DNA of 64,000 nt from Patiria miniata (Eukaryota > Echinodermata > Asteroidea > Valvatida > Asterinidae): positions 31,517,315-31,581,314 of the forward strand of contig NW_024037069.1 in NCBI RefSeq assembly GCF_015706575.1. The letters run 5' to 3'. Position 1 is the first letter of the stretch. Each line of letters begins with the position of its first letter. Under the pieces are notes generated by a model. It did no database searches. It was not told where the DNA came from and saw nothing but the letters and a program-made list of their open reading frames with translations. Below are positions 43,603 to 54,480 of this stretch, one piece after another. The translations under genes and the position numbers were made by a program.

Positions 43603-44217
43603 TTATTCGCGCAGGTCAAAGTGACACCAGTTTTCGTCTCCATCATCAACCGCCATGCCTCCGTCGTGCGTTGCCTCGTACAGCTGGCAGATCTTCTTTC
43701 CGCGGCTGACCTGTCGCAGTTTGCAGGAGCAGCATTGAGGTTCATTCCGGCACGCCGAACCACACGCGATGACACCCTCAGTGGGGAACTCCTGGATGAA
43801 TTGACCGGTCAGGCAAGGGACGTCTTGCAGTGGCCGTCAGCATCAGCTTGCAAGCAGAGGAGCTGTAAGGAATCACCCACGTGGGATGTTTCGCAGATGG
43901 CATGGAATAGATGCTAGCACGGTTGGTCTGCCCAGTCACCACTTGAGGCATTTATCCTTGCACAATACTCAATCAGGTCTTTGTCTCCGTTTGGCTGGCC
44001 CCTCACCCAGCTGGTGTACCCACTCACCTTCCCATCATGCTCCACGCAGTTCACTTCCCCTTCTGGTGCCTCCTTTTTCTGACAACCGATCCAGAGGTCA
44101 GACACTGAGGTAAATGATGCGATCGCTTCCTCGACCATCCCCCATGCCATCCTGCTCAGCCTGCGTGCTGGGGACTGCCAAGCCACCTCCGAGATCTCTG
44201 CACTTGTCAACTGCCTG
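43603..44217 (-). pseudogene. C-type lectin/PAN pseudogene
   Basis: It aligns along its length with residue 50 to the end of the lectin at 41,792-42,553. Lesions visible: loss of two bases where the intact gene reads GATGCTATCTGGGGG (here GATGGCATGGGGG, near 44,146); a nonsense change GAG to TAG at the first codon after WADQPC (near 43,915); and a one-base deletion in the run before TTGCCTGACC (near 43,817). The signal peptide and first part of the CTLD are missing. An AG at the homology edge (GGTCAG) could be an old splice acceptor, or the copy is simply 5' truncated. The final FDLRE and stop are preserved. Confidence 0.85.
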
Positions 44218-45054
44218 ACCGTAAGTCTGGAAGAAATCGTTCGAAAACTTCCCCAAATCTATGTATTTATATTAATTTCTAGGAATTTCTTCAAGTTATT
44301 TTTTCACGAGTTGTTGAACATATCGTCTAAATATATTCCGAATTTCAGCTTAATCTGTTGTTGCAAACGCTTGTGTTACACCTTACACCAAGGAAAATTT
44401 CGACAAGGATTTTTTTCCGACCCAACACACATGCAATGTTCAGCAAAGCGCCGTAGGCGCCATGGTTGACCGATTTCGGCCCGGCAACACAATGACGACG
44501 GGCATATTAGCATATTCATTAGCATCACTCGGCGTGACTTGGCGTGGGTCTCGGTATCGACCAATGGAAGCCGGCAAAGAGGTTGATATTTATCAGTTAA
44601 TAACTCGTGAAGGAGGCTTTATAGCAAATTTTTACTGCACACCGTAATGAATAGGAACCTTATTAATATTCGTGAGTCTTGACGCCAGTGATACAACTTT
44701 CAAAAATGCACGTGGCCAGGCCTACTTTTCCAATTTCAACGAAAAGTATCACAACGATTATTAGCACATACTTGGATCATTATAAGGGAAATAAACCCTG
44801 AAAGTTGCATGAAGATATACGGTCTTCCAAACGGGAAAAATTAATTTTCAAAGATTTCGCCCGCCAACGTGAACATGTCTGTGTGCATGTAGTTTCATTC
44901 AAAATAAAGTGTTACGTAACCTTCAGAAATCGCCCTTCGCAACGAAGTCAAACGCAGTCATGCAATCTGTGACCGTTCTCACAGACCATATAAATAGCAG
45001 ACTCCTCAACCAATAGCTTTGCAATTCTTGCTCAGTTAGTTGTATTATTGTATT
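44218..45054. other. Intergenic, no gene seen
   Basis: No coding frame, RNA gene or clear repeat was recognised. Confidence 0.5.
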
Positions 45055-45312
45055 GTATCCTGTGGTACGTGGACATCAAGGCAGCCTTCGACTTTGTAGA
45101 CCGTGAAGCCAGCTTTGGGATAGCCTCTCCTCAAAGGGAATCCTAGACACGATTTTAATTAGATCTCACCAAAGCTCTACACTCAGACACAAGAGCCAAG
45201 GTCAGGGTTGGCAACGACATATATCTCCCTCCTTGACTTCTTCCGGAGTTCGGCAGGGTTGCATGCAGGCACCCACCTTTTTCTGCTCAGCCATGGACAC
45301 AATCCTGTCACG
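45055..45312 (+). pseudogene. Reverse transcriptase relic of a LINE
   Basis: In shifting frames the sequence reads YVDIKAAFDFVDRE, the start of a reverse transcriptase palm motif, and later SSGVRQGCMQAPTFFCSAMD, the conserved SGVRQG block of LINE reverse transcriptases. The frame changes between them and there is a stop shortly after. It is a dead 5'- and 3'-truncated fragment, of a different family from the intact element at 1,741-5,627. Confidence 0.75.
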
Positions 45313-45659
45313 GTGAGAGGATTCACTGGGAATCGATGCACGGGCGTAGCAAGGCCTTTTTGGTCATGTTTGGCGCCTCGAAGCTCCTGCCCCTGCTCGT
45401 CTTACCCTTGATGCTGACGTCTAGTTCCACCTTGGGCAACGGCCTGCCACCTGGACTAGGCCTCGTCGTCCCCGGCTTACTTGGCTTAAGCAGGTTGCAG
45501 ATGCTGTGCAGCTGTCACCAATCGAGTGCTGGTCCCTTGCCCTTGACCGAGGTTGGAGGTCACTACGCGCCCCTTTGATGGTCAAGTGCAGCAGTAGAAG
45601 TAGTAATCCTGTGGTAAATTTTTTTTTTAAATCAATAAATATGCTGCATATCTAAGAAT

Positions 45660-46380
45660 ATCAAAAATAATATGTTTATTTGCAATCAATTACAAACTGG
45701 ACTTTTCCAAATCTGAATTTAGCCACCATTTCCTTTTCAATCACTTTTTTTTTATACCGGTGTAGGCCTATGGCACGTGTTTTATAATGACATTATCAAT
45801 TACTATAGCAACCGAGCAGCTTTGGAAAACATCTTGTAAACGGAAAAAAGGAGGTCACTATAAGCACACGTTTTAATCCAAGTAATCGTATTTATGAAAG
45901 ATGTACGTCCTTGATAATTTTTTTCAGTTTTTTGTAAGTTGTTTTGCTAGCATTATAAAAGCAAACTTTTGAATGAGACACCGAACCAAAACAATCGGCC
46001 CACGTTTAGTTTCGATTAGATTAGATTAGATAAATGGTTTATTAAATCAGCTTTCTCGCCACCTGTAGCGGCATTGTGTGAAACTGTAACAATAATAAGA
46101 ACACATTAATATAACAATATTTAAAAGTAATCATTACAAAGAATGGAGGAACAGAATTTGGTTGATGGCAGCAGCTGAACAGCGCCCTCACAAGTTCAGT
46201 AGTGATAATTAATTTCCAAATACATGTATTAGCGTACCGACAATAATTCAGTTCTCGCAGCCTAAGTCTGGTTCCTGCCCCTATCAGAATCGATATTGTG
46301 GGGATCAGGAACCATAGCAATGTGGATCTGTTATCACGCAAGAAGCAACGACCAAACAAAGGGTGGGGAGAAGGTTTTTT
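45660..46380. repeat. Inverted, diverged relic of array repeat R
   Basis: Read on the minus strand it follows R: GCGTGATAACAGATCC, then ATTCTGATAGGGGCAGGAACC, and further on TACATCTTTCATAAATACG-like and ACCGGTATAAAA-like pieces. An extra segment at about 46,020-46,240, starting with GATTA repeats and TTTATTAAA, may be a LINE 3' end inserted in it. It lies upstream of the plus-strand GPCR G, matching the order R-GPCR of the array but inverted. Confidence 0.65.
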
Positions 46381-48128
46381 CGTTAAAATTTACATTTTAC
46401 TGCAGTTCTTTTAATCGTTTATTTGATTTTATTGTAGAATTAAATTCAATGTAAGTGTTGGATAAACAGATTTTAAGCTGTTTGTTTAATTATTGGCTTC
46501 ATCTTTATTTTTGAATTAAGCGAAAGAGTTCCTTACGTAAACGATTGATGAGTGAGTTCTGTTGTACAGGCAGGCTTATAACATTTCACATCACTTCTAC
46601 ATGACATCAGGCCCAGCGCACAGTCTAGAAAAAGAACTTGACAACAAGGCGGGGATCATGGGCGTTCGTCTCCAAATTTGTTTGCATCGTTGCTATTCCT
46701 TGGAGAATGCAAAGGTAGATTTAGCATTGTTTGCATTTTTCTGTACCTAAAAGATTTAGGAAAAGAGCGATTAATCACCCATATTTTGCGGTTTGATTAA
46801 GAGGGAAGTAGAAAGATGTGACTGTATATGCGCACACTCAAGGGATTTTGAGCATTAGTCTTTCTTAGATTTAGCCCTTCTTCCTCAAAAGGGCGAGACT
46901 CTCGTGAACTCTAAGCGAAGTACAACCGATAAAAAAATCCCGCTTGTCTTTGTTCTATACCCTACTATACCCACAAATAAAACACCCAACACTCAAGCGG
47001 ACTCTTCTGAAACATTGACGTTTGGTCAGCGAAAATGAATGTGTATCTGAATGCACTCTTCGCGACCGAACCTATTTGGCATACAACGGCACAAAAAAAA
47101 ACATAAATTATGACCTGGTTCGGTCAAGGATTAAATCATTTCCACAATTCAACAAAAAAAAACAATCTGGATTAGGAGAACGTGCAAATCCTATTTGACT
47201 TTCTCGAAGAATAAAAGTAATATACATGCATAATGCTCAGTAATTAGGTACGGATTTCGAGACAAACTAAAAAGTTGAATTCCCCTTACTCTGTGACCAT
47301 TATAAGAAATACTGACACCCCATCAGATATTCTTTACCATCATGAGCAGAGAAGTGAAACATAGGAAAAAAGATGAAATATATGGTGACTGATGAATTGC
47401 GAATAGCACAGATAATATACACGTATAGCTCTTTTCATCACACACACACCCATGTTTACGTGACATACCAAGTGTGGACTTTCCATTGCTTTCGTGTAGT
47501 TAAGAAAAACCAGTGAAAATGTTTTCTTTCTATGATTCCCTTTAGTGTTTCTCTTCATTCTCTTAACCCAAAAATGCCTCTGAACATGTTTCCAGAAATG
47601 GGGAAACAGTGTGTCGACTTGCCCAAGTCCACACAACGTCTCCTCTACCTGGTTTATGTGGACCTCTTTTGTTCGGAAGTCCACACAGTGACGTAATGCC
47701 TACACACACACACACGCATACTGAAATTTGTATTCTTGTGGAGACATTTCTTTGTTCTCGTGTAGTAAAATTTGCGAGTTTGAAAGTGAAGTTTCAAAAT
47801 GCTCTTATTTTAACCAGAATTAATTTCCTTGGCTGAAATTCGGACTTAATATCCCTTTTCCAAAACTCTTCCATTTGCAACTGATCAACCCACCTTGGAA
47901 ATTCCTTGAATGAATAACATCTTTAAATTGGGACAGCATAATACCGGTCTTAATCAAATCCTTAAATGAATAACATCTTTAAATTGAATTTTACAAACCA
48001 CTCATGTACATAACAAGCCTTGGATTGCGTCGCCTACACAGAAGACGATTTTTTAAACTCCTTGCGAATTATTAAACGTATATGCCCACAGGCGGTTTAT
48101 GTGTTGACAACTTAATTTAACCCAACCG
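46381..48128. other. Intergenic, no gene seen
   Basis: AT-rich, with a short CA run at about 47,703-47,716. Open frames (for example 47,340-47,684 minus) show no recognisable domain. Confidence 0.5.
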
Positions 48129-48464
48129 GAGACTGGCTAATAAGAGAGTAATGAGGTGAACCTTCGCACATTAATAACAAATAAAGACCACGACGGTTCA
48201 ATGATTCAATAATGAGAAAACCTGGATGAGGAGAGCCGACGCTTATAAATAACAATAGAACACGACGGTTCGGTGACTGAATAATAAAGCCTGGATGAGG
48301 CGAACCATCGCTTGTAAACTAGAACACGACGGTTCGACGGATGAAATAATAAGAAAGCCTAAATGAAGAGAACCGTCGCTTATAAATAACAAGAGAACAC
48401 AACGGTTCGGTGACTGAGTAATAAGCCTGAATAACGTGAACCGTCGCATCTTAATAACAAGACC
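48129..48464. repeat. Minisatellite of about 68 bp, roughly 4.5 copies
   Basis: Degenerate units start at about 48,158, 48,233, 48,302, 48,369 and 48,438 (spacing 75, 69, 67, 69). Each carries GAACCGTCGC, TAAATAACAAG and then CGACGGTTC, so every unit has an internal inverted repeat GAACCGTCG/CGACGGTTC about 25 bp apart. Confidence 0.85.
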
Positions 48465-48548
48465 ATTGGCAGCTCTGAGTGCAAATTCGTGAGAAGGTTC
48501 CAATAATGGACACATTTCACATAATCCAAACCATTGTTGGAACACAAG

Positions 48549-48859
48549 CATAGGCGTAGCCAGCGCGGGGGGGGGGGGGGGCGGTAAGGGGGTATTTACC
48601 CTCCCTCCCCCCCTTTTTTCTGAACAAGTGACCTTTTCTAAAACGAAGTGGTGTCTTTTTTGTCACATCTGCCGTTTTGGGTGCTTTTTCTCCGAATTTA
48701 GCACATGTATCGCCCTGAAAAGCACCATTATATTGGCCCTTTGTGTGCATAATTGTCGGTTTTGAACAGCGCCCCCATTTCACAACGGATGTGCAAGTGC
48801 CCTTTTCAAAAACATTTACCCCCCCCCCCCCCAATAAAAATGACAGTGCTACACCCCTG
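48549..48859. mobile_element. 311-bp non-autonomous hAT element
   Basis: Ends are CATAGGCGTAGC and GCTACACCCCTG (inverted), and the flanks are a perfect 8-bp duplication AACACAAG (48,541-48,548 and 48,860-48,867). Inside, a G run lies near the left end and a C run near the right end. Confidence 0.88.
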
Positions 48860-49137
48860 AACACAAGTGATGATTCAGTTTCCCAATGAAACCACGAAGA
48901 TTGTTTACATGATTACATGTCCAAGTCCGTCTTGGTTAATAAAGTCACTGAAAGTCTACCCTTTCCATATTGCTAGTGAGCATTTTAGCCCCCTGTGCAT
49001 TGTTGTAGTAACAAATGCTAGAGTTTACAAGAGAGAGTGGGAGAAAAAACATGCTAAGTCGCTTTAGTTGATTTGAATAAATTAATTCATGCTGAATATG
49101 TAACATAGCTTGTAATTAGAAAACTTAAAGGGCAATA

Positions 49138-49490
49138 AGGCCAAAAAAGTCTCCGGTTTCTGGTATGCGCGCGCGTCGCCGTAGCCATGCGCGTCGGCAA
49201 AAAAAAAAAAGTTCAATGTAAGATGATGTCTAAAAACTGCAAAACTCACTGGTTTGACTGGAATCCTGCTGCTGCTCATTTTAACGTGTTTTTGATGGGG
49301 TTACGATCGAGTATAAGCTTTATGTGGCCACTCTGGGCTCCCACACATTTTGCATTAAATTTAGTCGGCCATTATTTGCAGTCATCAGCCGACATTTGAA
49401 GGAACAAAAAAGTCAACAACAAAAAAAGCCGCCTCGTCGCACCACTTTTGGGGCAAGCTACATACCAGAAATCGGAGACTTTTTTGGCCT
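49138..49490. mobile_element. 353-bp TIR element flanked by TA
   Basis: It has inverted ends AGGCCAAAAAAGTCTCCGG (left) and CGGAGACTTTTTTGGCCT (right) with TA at 49,136-49,137 and 49,491-49,492, as for Tc1/mariner-type elements. A second copy in the opposite orientation lies in the ABCA intron at 63,409-63,735. Confidence 0.78.
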
Positions 49491-50722
49491 TAAAATGTAC
49501 TGTTAAAAATGCAGTCCTTCAAAATGCACCTTTGTGTTCCATTCATAGGCCTAATTTTAATTTTAATTTTCGGTTTGCCATTTTCAAGGGTATGATGTGC
49601 ATTTCGGATATTTATGCTTTACTTGTTTTACTGCAGCTCATAAATATTTAGTAGCTTCGTTGCCTTTTAGTTGAGTAACTGCCTTGTAGTTACTCCGGCC
49701 TTCGTAAATTTTGCAGCACGAGATATTCAAGTTCTTCGTCGTCAATGAAATAGTCTGGTGCCAACACTCTTTAATATGTCTTTACTGCAGTAGTTAGTTA
49801 CAAGGACTACAACAACAGACAAGTGCAGTGAACTTATTCAAGTGAGAATTTCTACGCGAGCTCATTAGCATAAAAGGTACCCCCCCCCCCACAATTTCTG
49901 TTGAAAACGTTCAAAACGGAGACCGTTTGACTTTAAAAACGGTGGAATTGTGTAAATGTAGCCAAGGATCAACTCCATGGTTTTTGGGCTTCCATCTGAG
50001 GACAGGCTTGATAAAATTACGGTTGAAAAATGGGTCCTATTTGCCTGAGAAAGTAGAAGGACGCCACTTGTAAAATGGCTACATGCAGACTTGGGAACTA
50101 CCACTTTTCGGGAGGTGATTTTGTTTTGGTGTGAATATTTAAAAATTTAATTGGCTAGTCTACCCAAAATTAAAAAAAGAAATTAAAAGATGAAGGACAA
50201 GACAATAATTTAATTTTTGTTTGAGAAACCCAAGTGGTGTCAGCTTGCATGTTAGTTGGCCCTGAACTGTGTTAATTTGACACTGTTTTCAATGGGGCTT
50301 GAATTGGTTCAGTGCACCCAGACAGGTTCCGTAAAGATTACATGCCACAGACTACAGTCTACGAGGCGGGTTCCAGAGGGAATTTTTGGCGCTACCAGAA
50401 AAAAAAATACAATGACGGCAGCGAGCTGGATACTCACCGTGATGACGTCACCTGGGCGCGTATAATTTTTACTTCCCGGACGCGCGGCGAAATCGGCCAA
50501 TGACGTGTTCCAATTTGAACATAATTTTTCTGAGGTGTGATAAGACATGAATACCATCTATACGGTATGAACTTGTTCTAAAACGAAAAAACACCAGTAT
50601 AACCCGTTGTCCAACGGAGCATCCGTAACTAACGGCTGAAATATTTATGTGAGCAAATGCACATTTTATGCGACCCCGTGCGCCACCCCATCGGTGTCGA
50701 CATCAGAGACTGCAATGACGTC
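49491..50722. other. Intergenic, no gene seen
   Basis: A stretch after 49,510 (AAAATGCACCTTTGTGT) recurs in the ABCA intron near 62,846, so this region also contains dispersed repeats. No gene is supported. Confidence 0.5.
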
Positions 50723-50982
50723 CCTGGGCGTCGCCAGGATTTTTTTTCTACAGGGGGCAAAGCACATTTTCCCCCCCAAATCCCTATTTTTTCCAGCATT
50801 TTCCCGATTGATTATTTTTGGAGGGTGGGCAGGGATATTTGCCTCCCGAACCCATTAAATTAGCAATAATATGATTTCGCCCCTCTTTTTCCTTGTTTTT
50901 TTTTTTGTTTCCTTTTTTTTCTTCTCCTTTTTTTTGCGGCTCGTCCGGGGGGGGGGGGGCAAGTGCCCCCGCGACGCCCATG
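50723..50982. mobile_element. 260-bp hAT-type G/C-tract element
   Basis: Its ends CCTGGGCGTCGC and GCGACGCCCATG are inverted; flanks ATGACGTC and GTGACGCC agree at 6 of 8 positions, an eroded 8-bp duplication. Same family as the elements at 7,182, 17,992 and 32,045. Confidence 0.72.
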
Positions 50983-51059
50983 GTGACGCCATTTCGATCA
51001 GAATGTGAACAAAGCTGTTGATTGGTCAATTTGGCAGTCGTATTTTGTGTAATACAAGT

Positions 51060-51443
51060 CACGGAAAACCCGATAGAAGTGGCCCGCTGATTGGTCAGAA
51101 TCTATAGGTCAAGACGCAGTCTTGTTTTGCATAATTAATCACCGAATGGCATATCTAAACCCTTGCTGTGCAATGGGATAGTCCAAAGACTAGATGTTGT
51201 GCGTGCAAACCCTATCATGACAGTTTTATAATTTTGAGATACAAACAGCCAAAGCGTATTATCCGATCCGTATACGTGCGAATAGTCGTTGCGTTCTGCA
51301 ATCATACCAATAAAAAGTAGTATAGAACGGGAGACAGGTTGCGCTGAAGTAGGTGGGAATTCTGTGTGTTTTTGAACGCATTGACGGTTATTTGTCAATT
51401 TTGATGCTTTTGGTGACTGAAAGTTTCTGACGGAAGTCCTATT
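51060..51443 (+). promoter_or_regulatory. 5' flank of GPCR G shared with the array
   Basis: GTGCGTGCAAACCCTATCATGACAG-like sequence (about 51,198-51,226) matches the reverse complement of the C and F upstream regions. The stretch just before the ATG (TTTTGGTGACTGAAAG) matches B and E. The promoter region thus travelled with the gene. No TATA box is evident. Confidence 0.45.
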
Positions 51444-52460
51444 ATGGAGGACGAAGTGATCGTGAATGCGTCTGCGCCATCCGTGAGCGATGATGAGCCA
51501 GTCCCAGCCTTGTTGGCCGGCTACATCTTTGTGATTTTCATCGCAGTAACAACAAGTCTCGTCTACGTGTGGTTGATAGCTACAGTCGCTATGGAACACA
51601 TCCTCCATAATGTGTCCGACTATTTCATGGCCAGTCTTTGTGTGTCTCAGATTGTTCTTGGAATTTTGACTTTATGGTTGGCTGTGATCCTGATGTCAAA
51701 CTTGAAACACTCCGCGCTCGAACTCGCAATAGCCACAAGTTCTACCTATTTTGGACTTCTCGGTTACTTCTTGAATTCGGTGGTCGTAGCGGCCGACCGG
51801 TACATGAAGATCTCCCGGCCCCTGCAGTATCTCCGGCTGGCGACGCCCAGGCGTTGCACCGCGGTGATCGGTGCGTCCTGGTGCCTGTCTCTGGTCCTCG
51901 CGCTTGCCGTGCTCCTCTCCGCCATGTTGAATTTTGACCTCAACAGCCAAGAGTCATTGGGCAGTTTCCTACAGGGGGAAGGTTTTCAAATCCCCATTAT
52001 CGTCATGTCGGATCTGACAATCTTCCCCAGTATGATCGCGGTAACTTTTCTGATAGCTGCTCTCGTTCGCATCGCTAGGCAACAGCGGCGCAAGATACGG
52101 GATGAAATGCTGATGCTGAAGCATCTTCAAGATCGTGCGCAGCAGACGGAGCAGGAAGGCAACGATGAGAACGCGCCGCAGCCTCGACCGAACCACTTGG
52201 CCAACAAAACCACCGTGTACTTCATCGTACACTTCTCCGCGTTTGTCGTGGCTTGGCTACCGCAGAGTGTATTCATGAACATTATAGTCCTCAATTACCT
52301 GACCTCAGCCGTTCTGAACCCTCTCATGGCCGTCGGTGCCATTATTGCCATGTTTGACACCTTCTGCGGAACCTTGTTCCTTGCCTTTGCGCAGCCGGAG
52401 CACCGACAGGCAGCAAGGAATAACTTGAAGAGGGTGAAACGACTCTTCTGTTTTTGTTAA
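51444..52460 (+). CDS. Divergent rhodopsin-type GPCR, copy G (inverted, intact)
   Basis: The single-exon gene encodes 338 residues from the conserved ATG (MEDEVIVNAS). Seven membrane segments, ADRYMKISRP, TM4 Trp, AWLPQS and GTLFL in place of NPxxY are all present. ECL2 (FDLNSQESLGSF) and the 3' flank place it with B/E, but it is the most diverged copy: FIMNIIVLNYL-type changes in TM6/ECL3 and a C terminus of LFCFC, which adds cysteines that could be palmitoylated. It lies 14 kb beyond the main array in the opposite orientation, past the lectin cluster, so it was separated by inversion or an older dispersal. It is intact, which suggests selection to keep it. Confidence 0.93.
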   Translation: MEDEVIVNASAPSVSDDEPVPALLAGYIFVIFIAVTTSLVYVWLIATVAMEHILHNVSDYFMASLCVSQIVLGILTLWLAVILMSNLKHSALELAIATSSTYFGLLGYFLNSVVVAADRYMKISRPLQYLRLATPRRCTAVIGASWCLSLVLALAVLLSAMLNFDLNSQESLGSFLQGEGFQIPIIVMSDLTIFPSMIAVTFLIAALVRIARQQRRKIRDEMLMLKHLQDRAQQTEQEGNDENAPQPRPNHLANKTTVYFIVHFSAFVVAWLPQSVFMNIIVLNYLTSAVLNPLMAVGAIIAMFDTFCGTLFLAFAQPEHRQAARNNLKRVKRLFCFC

Positions 52461-54480
52461 GGCGAAAGTGATTCTAGACTGTTCGATCTTAAAACACTGA
52501 CTTCCTGTTGCGATCCATGTACGTGCATGCCTAGTTCAGTGACAATGTGTTGCAGCCGTGGGTCTGCCCCTCTCGGACTGTGCCCACAGATTACTTTTTG
52601 TGTTTCGTTGGTGACTAGGTTGTTGACGATGACTGGTTGCAACCTTCATAGACCACGGTTCTGTCATTTTCACGATAAGGTGGTCTTATGGCAGGTGAGA
52701 CCGTACGTGCATCTCGCGCCCACTAGTGAAAAAAACAGGAAGTGCACAAGGATTTCTTACAGCTGAGGACTTGTTTAATGGAAAGTGCCAATTCAAGGAG
52801 AGAAATAGGCCTATATACTTTCAACTGGCGTTAGGCAATGATTTAGCAATAGCTAACAGTGAATTTTCACAGATGATTTTATTAGGTACCGATTCAATTG
52901 AATCCTTCTGTAGAACTAGCATCAGTCTAACTCATACCGTGAAGTTTCGCGGATTTGCTCCTGTTTTTAGAATATGTTTGGTCTTGTTACAGCTACTGTT
53001 ATTCGTCTCGTGATTGATTTGAATAATATATGAAAAACAAAAAGGACAACTTTTAATCTGATGTCACCAAATGATTGGTAAAAATCAGTTTTCATACAAT
53101 TTCTGTTTTGGCGATATCCTTTGATTGGTGTTGATAAAACAAGGTGTCCCAAACCAAATTAATATCCCTCTGGAGGATGTATAGAATTATCGTTATTTAT
53201 GAAGAAAATTTCCAATCCAATTATAAAATTGATGAGCCCCGTTATTTCTTTCTTGTGCGAAGCTTTGTCGGATTCGGTTCTGTGGTTTTGAAACAAAGAC
53301 CATTAGTGTAACACCATGCTCCATTCCAAGTCTGACAATACATACCCCATACGTGTCAAAAACAGTCCTGCTTTTGATCCTTAATAACTTTGTTGTTTTC
53401 CAATGGAATTAAATCAAAAATTCAGATCACGTAAACGCATGACAAATATTATGGAGCGAGTTTCAACAGTTTTGTGCGAGAGGGTAAGATTTAAATGCCA
53501 TGGGGGACCATCTTTCAATGGGGGCGCTGTTCAAAGCGGATGCTCATACTATAACCGGACAATTATTTTTTTGGCGTTTTGAACACATCAAACTAAAGAT
53601 TATTTCATCATCTTTCATTTCCCGTACAATTTTTGGGGTTATTTAATGACTTTTTGGAGAAAATTCTATCCAAAGACGATCAACCCTAAAAATTAATCAA
53701 TCCTGAAGCCCATCGCAATTTTGAAAATGAGTGCCTATAAGCTCCATTGCAAAATAGCGCCATTTTAGGGCTTAATTGCATCCACATTCACACTAATACA
53801 AGCAGTTCTTTGCACGGCTTCCATCCTACTTTTTGCAAAATATCCTCAAGTTCACGGCCCTCAAAACGCTCTGCTCAGACATGGACATTTAAGTTTCTAT
53901 CATCATGACGAATTGTCTATCGCTAGTAATGATACACGGAATCTGCTCGGGGTTCTCCATTTAACAGATTAGGCCAAATCTTTATTTATTTGCATTGGTA
54001 TATTTCACATCAGGTGAAGCAGGCTGCATATTTTCTTTCGTTCAAAGTATACATTATTTTTGTATTTTCGAGGAGTTTTAATTTTTGTTACGATTGATTA
54101 CAGTATAAGCTCTCAATATTACAAATGAATCATTCTTGCAATTGTCTTTGGATATAGAAAAAAATCAATAAAACAAAATGTTATGTTGTGCGGATGCCCA
54201 AGTCTTCAGGAGTCGGACTAACTCATGAGCCCCTTTAATAAACTCTTCCGGCCGTGTCTCGGTACCCGTTCCACCACACACCTCCTTCCCTGTCCATCCA
54301 AATAACTCGAAAGTCGAGCACCAGGGAGGAAACGAGGTGTCACCCTAAGCCTAGACTTGACTCAAGCCGGAATTGCTTTGAATGCGCGCTGAAGTGTACC
54401 TTGTTAATTGGGCATGTGGGCAACTAAGTGATTTTTGCTCCTTTTTTAAAGATACCGACTTAAAGCAATTCCGGATCCAG
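52461..54480. other. 3' flank of GPCR G, then intergenic
   Basis: Up to about 52,790 the sequence is the inverted counterpart of the B and E 3' flanks (GTGTTGCAGCCG, CTTCATAGACCACGG). Beyond that no gene, RNA gene or defined repeat is seen. Confidence 0.55.

Noticed and set aside
45208..45578. Two plus-strand frames of 67 and 80 codons
   Set aside because: The first is an out-of-frame reading of the reverse transcriptase relic; the second has no recognisable domain.
48129..48464. CRISPR-like array
   Set aside because: Units are contiguous and degenerate, with no unique spacers between conserved repeats; this is a minisatellite in an animal genome.
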